Assembly (NCBI GenBank): GCA_950295325.1
Contig: OX485809.1
Span: 29,760,001 to 29,824,000 of the forward strand
DNA: 64,000 nt
DNA from: Polytrichum commune
Taxonomy: Eukaryota; Streptophyta; Polytrichopsida; Polytrichales; Polytrichaceae
Direction of reading: 5' to 3'
The notes under the pieces were generated by a model. It was not told the origin of the DNA. It ran no database searches and saw only the letters and a list, made by a program, of their open reading frames with translations. The position numbers were made by a program, and so were the translations under genes. This document shows, one piece after another, positions 50,001-62,880 of this stretch. Each line of letters begins with the position of its first letter. Position 1 is the stretch's first letter.

Positions 50001-53000
50001 AGTTGCAGGTGTGTTTTCAGCTGTAGATTCTTCATCATCAAGGCTTTATCTCGACACTCGATGTGTTTCCAATAGGAGGCCAATGATTGATGGTGGCAAG
50101 CATGGAACCAAAGGCAGTGTTCAGGTTGAGCTTTTAACCTAATCACGTGATAACATAATACTTGCAGTTTGCCATATATTCATGGTTTTACTGGCCAAGT
50201 TATGCCAAGTTCTCACAAGAGGTGGGCTAATAGAGAAGGAGAATCAGCTCATCATATGAAGAATCTGAATTCTTGTTTGTGGTAACCTCTTGATGATGCT
50301 ACCTCCAAGCATTGTATGTTTTCATCCAGGTGTTGAAGCATTCTTCTCCCAGTTTGCCAAATGTTGGAGATTTGTATTTCCTTCTAGACCATGTAATCCT
50401 AAAGTTTGAATGCCTCACCAGTTTTAGCTTCTACTACTGATTGCAGGGTCTTCATTGTAATGGCAGGTGTTTGTACCATTTTGTACTGAGATGTATGCAT
50501 CTACTCGGGACCCTCCAGAGCACAAGGAAATACCTATATGTACATTGAAAAATTTCCCTTATGCAACAGAGCATACTCTTAGGTGGGCTGTGGAGACCTT
50601 TGATGCTCTCTTCAAGAGTCGACCTGTTGATGTGAACGCCTATTTGTCTAGCCGTGACTTCCAGGACAGTATACGTAAATCACCAGCTTCATCACGGCTT
50701 CCCATCTTGGAAACTCTTCATGATGCACTTTTGCGACATCGGCCCTTGAGGTTGGTCTGTCAACCTAGAGCTAAGTCTAGTCAATACCTGCATAAGGTTT
50801 TCCCATGCAAGATGCATACTATTAAAATGAAATTATCTCCTCGTGAAGTTTCTTGAGGTTTTGCTTCATTATATTTTATTGGTGTTATAACTATCTAGCA
50901 AACTCTTTTAGGGCTTAATTAAAAAAAATTGGGGACTGCTAACTCATAATATTACTCAGAACTTAGTGCTCGTTCAGTGGGCCCTTGGATTATAACAGTC
51001 AGATGCTCAGAAAGCTTTGCAGGGAGACTCAGATTTTAACTGAGCTCCCAGCATCTGACTGCTGTATTCCGAGGGCCCACATCGCTGAGTAATGTTATGC
51101 TGCATCAGAGCGTTGATCTATTTATTTCTTTATTGATTTCACCTGAAAATGCATTTCATTTTAACCGAGAGAAATGCCACTTCCATATTCTGGATTTCTG
51201 ACAACATCTTCTGTTGCTCAACAAGTACTTGCCAACACTTGTAAGTTCGGGTAAGAACACTTGCAACTGCAGATAGTTGCAAAAGTGGAGTGTTTATGCT
51301 AGTGTGCCTTCTTGAATCAATATCTCTGCTATTATAAAAAGGCAGATAATGGAAGGTTCTTTGTTCTCTATGGAGGGCTTGGATGCTGATTGAAAGGTCA
51401 AGCCTTTCATGAGCATTTACAGATCTCAACATGAGGTTGTGCAATTTTGGTACTGTCTAGTTCTTGGGGTAGTATTATCCAGAGGTGGCAAATGGGCTGA
51501 TGAGAACTCAATTTGTGGTCCAGTTTGGACGCGTGTGTGCAATGGGCTCGTTTGCAATTTGAAGACTTATTTTCCAATAGCATCAAGCAGGTATGGTTCT
51601 GCTATGTGTGAAGACTACAATTAGGAGAATATCTCGCCCTCTGACAAGACATTGTGTCATTATGAGAATGGACGCTTATTTTACAATCACCCCCTATGAT
51701 GAGTTTATGAATGCCTTAGTTTGTTTGGCTAATCTGTTTTGTGCACAAGACTGTGAGCTTTATATTGAAGTGCAACATTCTGTAATCTGTACAGTGAGGT
51801 ATCAGCTGTTGAAAAGAGAAGTAAATATTAGAAGAGAAGAGTTTTTTTGTATACAAAATTCAAGTTGATTCTTAGAGACTGTCTTATTTTCTGCCCTATT
51901 CTATGCATAGCTGTATGATTTATCTTTTATGTTATTATTCACATTGGGATCTTAATCTTGGAGGTGGCCAATCTGATTCCACCTAGTAGACTACTATCTT
52001 ATTTAATATTTCCATCATGATAAATGATGGGCATTGTTTTGCTTATGTCTACATTGGCAGCTCTGTTTCAATTTTCCTGCTGGTATGACCACAACTGCGG
52101 GTGCCCCTTTCTGGAGTGGAACAAAAAGAACTCCAACACCGCTTGTCTTTGATACTTCTGATCCTCTCCACCTTGACTTCATAATGGCTGCTGCCAACCT
52201 TCAAGCCACTGTCTATGGTCTCAAAGGATGCCAGGACCGGGCTCTTTTTGTAGATCTTCTTCAGCGTGTTGTTGTTCCTCCATTTGAACCCAAAGTAAGT
52301 GTTTTTCTGACCTCTCTTTTCAAGGTGTATTACTTTCATGGTTATGCATCAAGGTGTTGAATGAAACTTGTGTACAAGTACGACAAGCACAAGTAGCATA
52401 CTTTGTTCATTGCCAGTAGATGCTTGTCTGCCAGAGAGGTGTGGTCTATTCCTAAAGGGCTCACCCTCAACATTTGGTCAAAGAAGGCCATCAAATGCAA
52501 TCACTGCTTTCCTGGTTTCATGTTTTATTTCAATGTTGTTCTTCAGTACTGCACTTTTCTAGATGATTGTTTTTAAACCTATATCTGAAATTTACACGAA
52601 AAATTAATATCCATACATGAGATTTTTTAGTGATTATTCCTAAATCCTCCTGAAGAGCTCGAGTTTCTCCAATAAAATGTGGATGTTGACATGAAAGAAA
52701 GGGGAGAATGGAGAATGGCATGGGCTATTGCTATTGGTGATGAGTTGTACTAAAGTGCATGAACACTGTTGTCTTATTGAGATTGAAACCAATAATTTGT
52801 TACCGATGGTCTTTTAAATACAATTCTGTTGCATTAACATTTTATATGGAGACAATGAGAAATACAAGGAGATACTAGATGTCTCATACTGGTGATGAAG
52901 GAAAGGCTTAACAACCATTTAGCCTTTAGGGGTTAGTATCTTGGTTTCAAGGGATGGAATTTGCAGACTTTGCTACACTGAATATCGCCATTATTGTGAG

Positions 53001-55700
53001 TTGATAATTAGTCTTACTATCTCGCATTGGCTGCTAATTCCTGAACTTATTGAGAATTAACGTCTCTTTTCAAATAATAAACAGGATGTTACATAAAATG
53101 AAATATTTGTCAAGTGTGTTATTATATCAACCTAATCTTATTAAATTACACACCAATTTTTATTTCACAAATAGCATGGACCACAATACCTGGTACATTC
53201 ATAGCTGGTGTAGTTATTTGTAATCAGCGCTATGTGAATTATTCATGAACTATTTGAGGTATTATGATATCGCACTGAATGTGGGCCACACTAATGGCTA
53301 TATCCAGTGTAGTGAATAGAAATATTTCAGTTCATTTTATGTATGGAGTTCCACTCAGACCTCTATATCTACAGTGCTCCAATATTTTAAACCATCTTCA
53401 AACCTCCTCTCTAATTTTGAGATTGTTTAGCCTCTTTTTAATTGACCACCAAAGCTTTGGTATAGGAAGGGGTGAAGATTGCAGTAACAGATAATGAGTT
53501 GCGAAATCAACCTAGTCAACAACGAAGGGGTCGACATGCAGAGGACACTGAGGCTGCTGAGTCATGTGAAAGAATTTTACGCGAGCTCCCCACCCCAGCT
53601 ACTCTTGCGGTTAGTACAGACCTACCATTTTTGAAGCATGGTTTCCTGTTGATTCAGCTACACTGATATGTGCAATTAGTTTGCCCCATATCAATATATC
53701 AACATTCCACACTATTTTTATACGTAACTACCACAGTAACAATATATGGTGATTATTACTATACTGTGGTTGCTGTACGAATGGATTAACAAAGTTGTAA
53801 GTTTTTGTTTTCTGATTTTGACCCAAGGTAATATGCATGTGTAAAGAGACAGCCTATTTGTGAAGGCAGCCTAATTGCACATATTGGCATACTTTGTTAT
53901 ACTTGGAATCGTCATTCACGAGTGTTGTATTTGATGTATGCGCAGCTAAATTGAAGTACGTTTGTAATTATTGTATACTTATAGAAACTTGGGATTCTAA
54001 TAGAGCTGTTCTATCATGGAGTTGATCTAATTTGCGTGGTGAAAGTCACCAGTTCAAGTTACTCAACCTGTGATTTTGGTTATGGTCACTTATTAACATC
54101 TTATGATTACAGGGATACAGATTGGTGCCCATTGAGTTTCAGAAGGACGATGAGCACAGTTTTCATGCCGAGTTTGTGGCTGCAGCTGCCAGTTTGAGGG
54201 CACAGAATTATGGCATTCCCAGTACAGATAAATTACAGGTGTGTGTTGGCCGGGTACTACAATAGAGGGCACTCTATTTCCATGTTTACTAGTGCCAGAA
54301 TGTAGTTTCCATGTGCGATTTAGAGAGGGGCTCAGCCAATGTAGGATTGACACATGGAAAATATCAGGGATTTTTAAATTAAAAAAGTCCGTTTGAAATA
54401 GAGAGTGGTATAGTCCATTTTGCACCTGTAGGGTAACACTGTTAAGTGGGTTGCAGGCAAGGCTTGTTGGTGGAAGAGTTATTCCCGCTATCGTGACAAC
54501 CACAGCGGTGGTGGGAGGTCTGATGTGTTTGGAGTTGTACAAGCTAATTCAGGGAAAGCCGCGATTCGATTATAAACATGCATACTTCAACTTGGCTGTA
54601 CCTCTCTTTGCTTTTGCACAACCTATTCAAGCTTTGGAGCACACGGTAATTTGCTACCCTTTTCAAACATATTAAATCAGAACCATTTGATTCAACTCTT
54701 GTCCAGATATATTTTGACTGGTACAGATAGGTCCTTGTTGTGTGCAAGTCCTTTGGTTTTTACTGACGAACATTATTTCTGTTGGTTCAGGTGGCAAGGA
54801 AGCATGGAACACCGTTAGTGTGGACATTGTGGGACAGGTTTGAGATGGACTGTCAGAACATGAACTTGGAAACATTTTTAGCTGAATTCCAGCGCCAACA
54901 GGGTCTTGAGGTATTTATCTCGTGTACAAGATTTCTCTTGAATATTAGAGTTATCCTCTAACTCAACATAACTTTTTGTCGGGAGTTCGTTGTTTTGCAT
55001 ACAACACCTTCCATGTTTGGTAATTTTATGTCTGCTTGGAGGTAGTGTAGAGGTTTGAGCGTAGAACATTCTATAGCGGTTCATTGAGGATCAGACTCAT
55101 TTTTTGCATGCCAATAAGTGCTAAAAGAAGTTTGGCCCTCAAATGAACCACCAAAATAGGTTGCTCTTCAATCCAATTCAAACACTACCTCTAAGCATGC
55201 ACCACAAGTGGAAAGGAATTACTTACTTTGCATGCAAAACTACCAAATGGAAAATCAGAGGGGACCAACTCCCAGCAAAAAGTCCCATCGAGGTAAAGGA
55301 TTACTCTATTGTGACTTGTGACAATTTCTTTATGCTGTGTCTTTTACTATTGGGATTCCAGAGTATCTCTTGTCAAGAAAAAGGTTTCACTTGCTGTTGT
55401 CCAACCTGAAATTTCATTATTTCCAACAAGACAAGAAGAAATCTAACTGAAGATTTTTTTCTGGGTGACATTGTGGTGCAGATTACTATGCTTTCATTTG
55501 GGAAGAGCTTGCTGTATGCCGAGTTTCTTCCTCGAAAAAAGCTTCAAGACAGGATGCCATTAAGTCTGATCGACCTTGTCACTACAGTGGGCAAGGTGAC
55601 ACTGCCACCCACAGAGAGCAATATCACTTTCTCCATTTCATGCACAGATGCAAATGATGAGGATGTTGAGGTTCCGGATGTTGTGGCCAAAGTGCGATAG
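47078..55700 (+). CDS. E1 activating enzyme, UBA1/UBA6-type, divergent
   Basis: Thirteen exons join in phase: 47078-48550, 48962-49132, 49354-49590, 49819-49879, 50009-50124, 50467-50750, 51524-51590, 52061-52294, 53466-53609, 54113-54238, 54457-54645, 54791-54910, 55482-55700, giving 1,146 residues (family about 1,050-1,080). The order is inactive adenylation fold (from about 31, G-C-K-G-V-G-A-E), FCCH-like part (about 187-285), a low-complexity His/Ser/Glu/Ala insert (about 325-455), and the active adenylation fold from 549 ([12 protein letters not shown]). Catalytic Cys711 lies in P-I-C-T-L-K-N-F-P, followed by the Cys domain ([15 protein letters not shown]). [17 protein letters not shown] and a C-terminal ubiquitin-fold domain end the protein. 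E1s adenylate ubiquitin or a relative and load it on the Cys. The ATP loop reads N-L-V-D-Q where N-L-[NS]-R-Q is usual. V-K-T-S-K and S-L-E-R-A-L recall UBA6. Confidence 0.9.
50945..51099. mobile_element. Palindromic MITE in E1 intron 6
   Basis: Inverted ends CATAATATTACTCAG (50945 on) and its near-complement CTGAGTAATGTTATG (to 51099). Inner matching blocks are GTGGGCCCT and CAGTCAGATGCT, and a central palindrome is GGGAG-CTCAG / CTGAGCTCCC. About 155 bp, non-coding. Confidence 0.8.
54947..55308. mobile_element. Foldback MITE in E1 intron 12
   Basis: The left arm (54947 to about 55090) and the right arm (about 55107-55308) are inverted relatives. Both carry ...CCTCAA(T/A)GAACC, an ACTACCTC block, TTGCATGCAAAAC/TTGTATGCAAAAC and CAAAAAGTCC or its variant. 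It is the same family as the elements in the macro gene at 12652-12987 and 11422-11606. Confidence 0.75.
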
Positions 55701-58700
55701 GAGGTAGCCAGATCCAATTTCTGAAAGCTCCTATAGATGTAAAGTACAGTGCAACAATTTCACATGCTGTTAAAAAAAAATCCTTGTATAGTCAATTTGC
55801 CACTAAGAATGGCTCTTTGTCCCCCCTTTGAGCACTGATTGATGTTGCATTAAGTGAGGAGCCTTTAGTCTGCAACTTACTTACCATATGTTCAAATTGC
55901 ATGTACTCTTTTGTCCTCTGGGAGCTTCATTGTACGCTTCAGTACTTTGAGCAAGTGGTGGCGGGATCCATTTGGAATATAAAGTAGATGGGTCTTAAAT
56001 GGTTACTTTTTTCCCGTCTAGCCCACTTCTAGGATATGAAACATGTGATTGGTATGAGACTCTCAGCAAATCCTAATTGACACTGTAGCCACTTTCCTCA
56101 TAATTATCGGAGCTCATGTGAATATCTCATTCACTAGCAAAGTGAAGATTCTCGTGCTCATTAAATGGTCATGTAGGTCCCTTCCAATTATATTTAATAT
56201 TTAGCCTAGAACGGTTATCATATTGAGCACGTGGTCCAATCTCAGCTAAGCATTAAACATAATAAACATGTTTAATTTGCATTACACTGAATATTTGTTG
56301 TAGCATGGCTCACACTACTCATATTGAGCCAAATTAATTGCCTTGCAATCATTAGGTGGCAAGTAAGGCGAATGTCACATGACACTTGGTGCTTTATGAC
56401 AAATCACAAACACCACATACAGAGACCATTCGGATGTTGCCACCGGATTAAAATAATGGTGTTGCTTCATTTTTGACTTGGTCTAAATTTATATGTAATC
56501 TCGTAAGAGGATTACAAGAATTAGAGAATCCTTGACGACTACTACATCCTTTTGAAGGTGAACACCTTGAATAGGCACGAACAAGTTGGTTGGCACTTGT
56601 AGTAGAGGCGTCTATTCTCGATCAAGACCCCATTTGCAATTTATAGGGTACCATAATTTTGATCATGTTGGGATGGAAATTTGATCAAGCTGGGTTTTAA
56701 TTAGAGTAATTACTTACCATAACCCCTAAATGCATGAGAAGCCAAAAAGTGGTTGAAAGATTTCAAGGATAGTTTTCTTAGTGTGGTTCTACATCAAACA
56801 CAAACAAATTGATGAAAATTATATATTAGACGTGTTCTATGGAGGATGTTAAAGTTATCCTTAAAGTCTTGGGATGCTTGGTCATACTCAAGTTTCACCT
56901 TCAGTTTAGGCTCTTGGGCTATATTTGGCATATTGAGGATCATGTGTTAGTAGGTTAAACATAACCACAATGTCAAAGTCTAGGCAACCCGCATTTAGGA
57001 TCGTCTCCTGGTTTTGCCCCATTTCCAGGGTTTCCACATGGACCTACCCTTTTATCCTTTCCATTCACTCCCTCATTCCTCCACCAACGCTTGAATCTCT
57101 GAGAGGTTGCCACATCGTTTGAGTCTCAACAACCTTCTTATAAGGTTGTGCTTTGTGCTTTGTGCACCTTGAACAAGGGCGACATAGTGTGAGAGGGCAC
57201 AACTATTGATGGGTTTGGGGTTGGGCAACATAAATTGAGGTGATCATTGAAGGCGAGTGCATACATGAACTAAGGTAATCATCAAGGTAGAGGACGTATA
57301 AGGGAGTGAGGTGATGAGCAAGGGCGGCATTGACAACAAGGTGAGTGGACCTTCAAACATGTGCTGGGTTGTTCAAATTGCACCTACATGCCTCTAGGGT
57401 TACCAAATGTTGGCAAAACCTCTCTTGAATTTGATGGATCACAATGCAACCCATTAGGGTTGCTAAATTTTCTAGGAACTAATTCCCGATTTTGGTGGAT
57501 CAAGTTTAGGCCTTGTAGGGTTGCCAAATTTCTTAGAATCTTCCTTGCAATTTGGTGAACCTCTGCAACTTTGGGTCTTAGATTTCCATGGATCCTAGTT
57601 GTAGCATGTAGTGTTGGTTTCTTTCCTCGCATGGTTACCTATTATCCCTATAGTGTCAGCTACTTTCCTGGTCATGGTTGATTATTGGATTATGGCTAGT
57701 GTTTCTAACGCTTTTCTTGCTCATGCCTTTTGCAAGTAGTGGTGACTGTAATTCCAACGGCCTTTTTCCCACGTTTATCCATTTTGTAGTAAGGCATTGA
57801 TGTCTAGCATATAAGCATAGAGTAGTAATTAGTAGTATATCGATAGACGTCATCACCCATGTACTAAGTTTCATGTGCAACTTTGATTAAAGATTGAATA
57901 CCAAGTGTGAATCATTCTACATTAAACACGGCAAGATGAATTGCATACATGTCCACATGCAACATTGATATGTGCATGTACATTCTGATTTGAATGCTTG
58001 ATTTCATATTGTACGTCTTCGCTCGGTTAAACACATCCATGTTGTTATGACTTCAATGTGTAGATGAATCTACTTGTGTGGAAAATGGATGATGTCTTGA
58101 CACACGCATGTTAGGATCGGGAACGTCTTGGAACTTTGACTTGCCCGTCTACACCCCTAAATGGGCATCCACCCTTGAGGGCTTTGATGTTGGTTACATT
58201 CTTGAACTACCGAACAACTTGGTGGTGCAACATATTCGCCCGCATCTATTGCAATCTTGCGATCCACTTGTTAAAGTCGTCATTGATGACATCATTCCCA
58301 AGTGTGTACTTTGTGGGTATTAAACATGAGTGGAGATGGTTTGTTTCCTCTACACCCAATTATGCAGTATTTCGTGCGGTCAAATATGCGTTGAGAGTTT
58401 TTAGGGGTTGTAGACACATGGGTTGATTTGAGAACAAAGTGAGGACAAAAATATAATCAATACCTTGAAATGTTCAAGGCAATAGTTATTTGTCCTTGTG
58501 TCCACTTGTCACCCATTTTCCCAACTTGAGCTTGAAGGAGTTGGTTGCACTCAAAGATACCCTAAAGGAGGCAAAATATGGTGATTTTGGCGTGAATGCT
58601 TAGGATGTGGTTCATAAGTACTTCCCACCAAAGGTGGGACTGTTTAGATCACTCGAGAGGCTTAGCATGATAGTTCAAGATGAGTAGAGTAAAATCGCCT

Positions 58701-60191
58701 ATTCTCGATCTTTAGAGTATCTATTTAATTACCAATAATATAGACCCCATCATGAATTTATAGGGTACCCGAATTTCAATTAGGTTGGGATTGATTTTAG
58801 TAATTTCTTTTCATGGGTGGTTAAAAATAAGGTTCCATGCTTCACGGCTTGGGCTTGTGTGCATAGTAGGACATGATTGCCAATTGTCACATTAATTAGA
58901 GCATGAACCAGTGAGAATGGTGGCCTATATTATTGGTAAACAAATGATTTGTACTAGTTTAAAAGCTTCTACAAGTTGATTTTGAGATTAATGGTGATTA
59001 TGTGTACACGTGGATGGTCATGAAGAATGTAGTTATGGCTTAGCGGATTCTAAAACCCGCCATAAGCGACTCACAATTCTGCACTCTCAAATTTATAGGC
59101 ATAAGTGCATGACTTTGAGATCTACAAACTTGCATTTGCAACTCTTTGACTACCAACTAACATTATGCCTTGTAAACTTTCTAGCTTCATGCAATAGCAA
59201 AAATCAAGTGGTGTAGGTGGCAATTTCATTCTCATTGAGGAATTTGAGGCAAGTGCACACCAATTTGCAGTCACATGGTAGAAGCAACAACGGGCGTCAT
59301 TGAAGAGCAACCGTATGATTATGTTGTACCAAATCAGTTGGTTGGCAAGGGTATGTTGAGTAGCAATGACGGGTCAAATAATAATGGTAACAAATCTCCA
59401 ACTAGTAAGTAGCTTGTTGACTACCGTAACTTGGAGGTGTTGCAAGAGAATTAGTCACGGAGGAGAAATGGCACTTGGAGGAGCAATCTACTAGCACCAT
59501 GAGTTATCAATCACCAATGTCCATCAACTGCAGCAAGACCATGTGAGGTTATTATGCTTGAATTCTTATTGATCCTACTCAAAGTGCATTCTCGGAAAGA
59601 CTTGGAGGCATAATATTCAACACATATTATGTCAATACTCTCTTTAAGTATTGACTAGGGATTGCAAGCAAGAAAATCAATGTACTTCAACCTAAACCAT
59701 GGTTTAAAACATGCCTGAACTAATCATGATTTGCAAAATAAATTTGCAAAAATAAAAAGTTCCTACCATCTTATTTTCCCTATTGTTGCACTAATCGGTC
59801 AGAGAATAATGAAGGTCAAAATTGAATCAGACACTTCTCTCTATTGTAACAACTATGAAAATATTTTATTCTAGCTATTGTCATCTAGTTGATATTCAAT
59901 ATGTTCAAATAAAAAAATTGAGAGATACTTGACAATTCATGAACAAGCTATGCTTACATGTGTATGACATTGGCAAGTCAAAGTGAGCTATTTGCTGGTG
60001 CGCACATGTCAATGAACCAACTAGGCATGGATTCTTGTAGCTTAACATGCCATAGAGCTTCTAGGAGGCAATTGGCTCATTGATCTCAATCCGTGGAGGA
60101 TATTACAACTACAAGTCCCCCACTGACCCTACATGTCTCAAAAACGTTAACCGAGACATCAACAACTCCCAATTCAACAATAGGCATGTGA
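55701..60191. other. 3' flank of E1 and intergenic DNA
   Basis: The E1 3' untranslated region probably fills the first 200-300 bp. A dispersed repeat at about 56107-56257 matches 17990-18120 and 18390-18500 (blocks such as TTCA-T-G-CAAAGTGA-GATT and ATGGTCAT-TAGGTCC). No other gene is supported. Confidence 0.5.
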
Positions 60192-61260
60192 TTGCGAGAG
60201 AACAAGGTTGCAAGAGACATAGGCCGATTGCGAGAAAGAATTATGAACACATGGAGTGATGAGCAACTTAAGGCAACTATGGCTGCAGTGGACATCAGAA
60301 CAAACACAATGAAAACATCATATAAGTTTCAGATACCTACTCTACTCTTCATGAATGGTGCTATGGGATGTGCATTTCCCGAAAGCACCCCCCCCCCAAT
60401 TGTTCTAAGTCCACAAGAAATAAAACATATAGTGGATTATTTGGTGAACATCTGTGACTTAGGATATTGTTTAATGCCCATTGCATTAAATCTTAAGGTT
60501 TATGAGATTACCAAAGGAAGGTGGGATCCATTATGTGATGGAATCTCAGGGAAACATTGGATAAATTGGTGGTGGAGAAGGCACCCCAAGGTGACCCTAT
60601 GAGTCATACATGTGTTAGAATTGCCAAGGGCTTAGGCTTGATTACAACAAATGCCAAAAATTTCTATGACAATCTTGGGACACTTTACAATTCACATTCC
60701 TACTCTCCATATAGAATTTGCAATTGCAACGAGTTGGGCATTCAAGGAGGGAGGAAATGATGGGCACTTGTTATCATCCGTAGAGGTACATGGAACATTC
60801 ATTTTGTTGTGCCCGACAAGAGAGAATGGATGTCCATTCTTGCTAACATGAATGCAGGCGGGGCGACCATTCCTTCATTTTGCAGTTTTGGTGGCAAATA
60901 CTTCCTCTAAAAGTACATTCAAAGGTGCGAGCCGGGACCCACTATGGCTATCCAAGAAAATGCATGCATGTCACATTTTATCCAAAGTGTTGAAAGACTA
61001 GGAGGCATCTCACTTGAGAGACAACATTTGTTGATAATGGATGGACATACTAGTCACATAACCCTTGAAGTGGTAGAAGAAGCGAAACTTGGAAGGTTGG
61101 ACTTGCTAACTCTCTTGTCCCACACATCCCACACTATACAACCACTGACTGTAGCGTCTTCAATCCATTCAAAGAATATTTCAAAGCATACCGTGACTAT
61201 TGGCAAGCCCAAAATTTGACAAAGACAACCACAAAAGAAACATTGGCTCACTGGATTTTA
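60192..61260 (+). pseudogene. Broken pogo/Tigger-type DDE transposase
   Basis: A psq-type helix-turn-helix starts near 60255 (W-S-D-E-Q-L-K-A-T-M-A-A-V). A CENP-B-like HTH follows (L-S-P-Q-E-I-K-H-I-V-D-Y-L, G-I-S-G-K-H-W). In a second frame the DDE domain begins with N-F-Y-D-N-L-G-T-L-Y and C-N-E-L-G-I-Q, where the family has C-D-E-T-G: the first catalytic Asp is Asn (codon 60728-60730). In a third frame come V-V-P-D-K-R-E-W-M-S-I-L, a TAA inside the frame (about 60908), E-P-G-P-T-M-A-I-Q-E-N-A, and M-D-G-H-T-S-H-I-T with the second Asp. At least two frameshifts, one stop and a catalytic substitution make it inactive. Confidence 0.85.
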
Positions 61261-61869
61261 CTAGCTTAGAGGAAGGCATAATCGGAAAAGAATATAAAAA
61301 ACGGATTCAAGGGCACCGAAAATTTTCCCCTCAATAAAGAGGCCATCCAATGACACTTGAAACCGTCTCAAACATTCTAGCAACCCTTTAAAGAAGAAAT
61401 GACAACGCGTACTCTCAACCTAAAGCATTGAAACAAACAACAAACATGATATTAAACGACCAAAGCAAACATGACAAAGAAGGTGGGGGGTGAAAGTGGT
61501 AGATGATGGTGAAGAATATTTACATGATTCTCAACAGAAGGCAACAAACACTACTAGAGATTGCGTACAATCTAGACATGTAACATGACATTTATTGAAG
61601 TAAACAAAGACGTGACTTAATATCATATATTACTAGAAATTGTGTTGTCTACGTCATGTCTTGGGGGACCATGCCCTACATCCCATGGATTGTTCATTTG
61701 GACATAGCCAATATGTTTAGGACCATTGCTTATGATGTCTGAATATACTAATTGTTTTACGGGCTCCACACTAAATTATTACTTAACGTTAAAACGTGCA
61801 TGCATGTGTAGGGCTATCATTGGTTGATATGTTGAATAATGAGTGGTCTTATTTTGAATAAAAAAGATA

Positions 61870-62046
61870 TTCATCATACGTAAGTCCAATCCTCACCTCC
61901 CGAGCCTTGCCATCTATAAGCACCTATAGTTCTATGTGCCTAGCCTAGTAGGCTAAGCCAAGGGGGGGGGGGCCAAGGGGTTTGATCCTTGAACCTCTTG
62001 GCTCTCACATAGAGGCCTTAGCCGCTAAGCCACCACTCCGCGCATG
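61870..62046 (-). mobile_element. Probable tRNA-derived SINE
   Basis: On the minus strand a head starting near 62045 has an A-box-like TGGCTTAGCGGCTAAGG (62032-62016) and a B-box-like GAGGTTCAAGGATC (61997-61984). The spacing is as in tRNA promoters, but there is no cloverleaf-competent tRNA. A poly-C/G tract (61963-61972) and a non-tRNA body follow. The element border on the tail side is a guess. Confidence 0.5.
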
Positions 62047-62076
62047 ATACATTTGAAGTATTTAAAACATTTGTAT

Positions 62077-62880
62077 ATAGAGGCCCCAAGTTACTATTTA
62101 TATTTTATTTACTATATACAATATAATATCAACTATATACGGCATATATTATTTACTATTTATTATTTACTGCTTATAATTTATTATCCAGTATTTGTTG
62201 TATAGTGCCTATTATTTACTATTAAGTGTCTCGTATTTGTTATTTACTGCCTTGTATTTACTATTTATATTATCATATTTACTATGTACTGCCTAATATT
62301 CATTCTTTATAATTTATAGTATTTTATATATAGTATTTTATAATTTCAGTATGTTATTATTATCTACTGTATATAGTATATTATTTACTATTTATGGTAT
62401 GATATTTACTATTTACTATTTATAGTATATTATTACTATTAATGGTCTGATGTTTCTTATTTTTATGATTTTATGATTTTATTTTATTTATTTTATTTAT
62501 TTAATTTATTTTTAGTAGGTTATTATTATATACTGTATATTATATATTGTTTACTATTTATAGTCTAATATTTAATATTTAATATTCATAGTATATTAGT
62601 ATTATTAATGGTCTTCTGTTTATTATTTCTATTATTTATATTATTATCTATTTTATATAGTTTATTATTTATTATTTTCAGTATGTTATTCTTATCTACT
62701 GTATATAGTATATTATTTACTATTTATGGTATGATATGTATTATTTTATTATTTTATTGTATTATTTCTATTTATGATGTGCTATTCTTATTTACTATTT
62801 ATAGTATAATATTTTGCTATTAACAGCCTTTTATTTATTATATACTGGAAACTGTCTACTATTTACTGTGTATATGATTT
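62077..62880. repeat. AT-rich array built on TATTTACTATTTAT units
   Basis: About 800 bp composed nearly only of TATTTACTATTTATAGTAT-like words in imperfect succession, with very few G or C. The hydrophobic frame at 62608-62823 is a product of this composition, not a gene. Confidence 0.9.

Noticed and set aside
50960-50998. A frame reading L-V-L-V-Q-W-A as the missing E1 exon (C-V-Q-W-A-R)
   Set aside because: It lies in a palindromic MITE and has a stop. The true exon at 51524-51590 gives D-A-C-V-Q-W-A-R with correct phase and splice sites.
61984-62032. tRNA gene on the minus strand
   Set aside because: A and B boxes are present but no cloverleaf or anticodon stem can be formed; a SINE is more likely.
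62608-62823. Membrane protein
   Set aside because: Compositional artefact of the AT-rich array.
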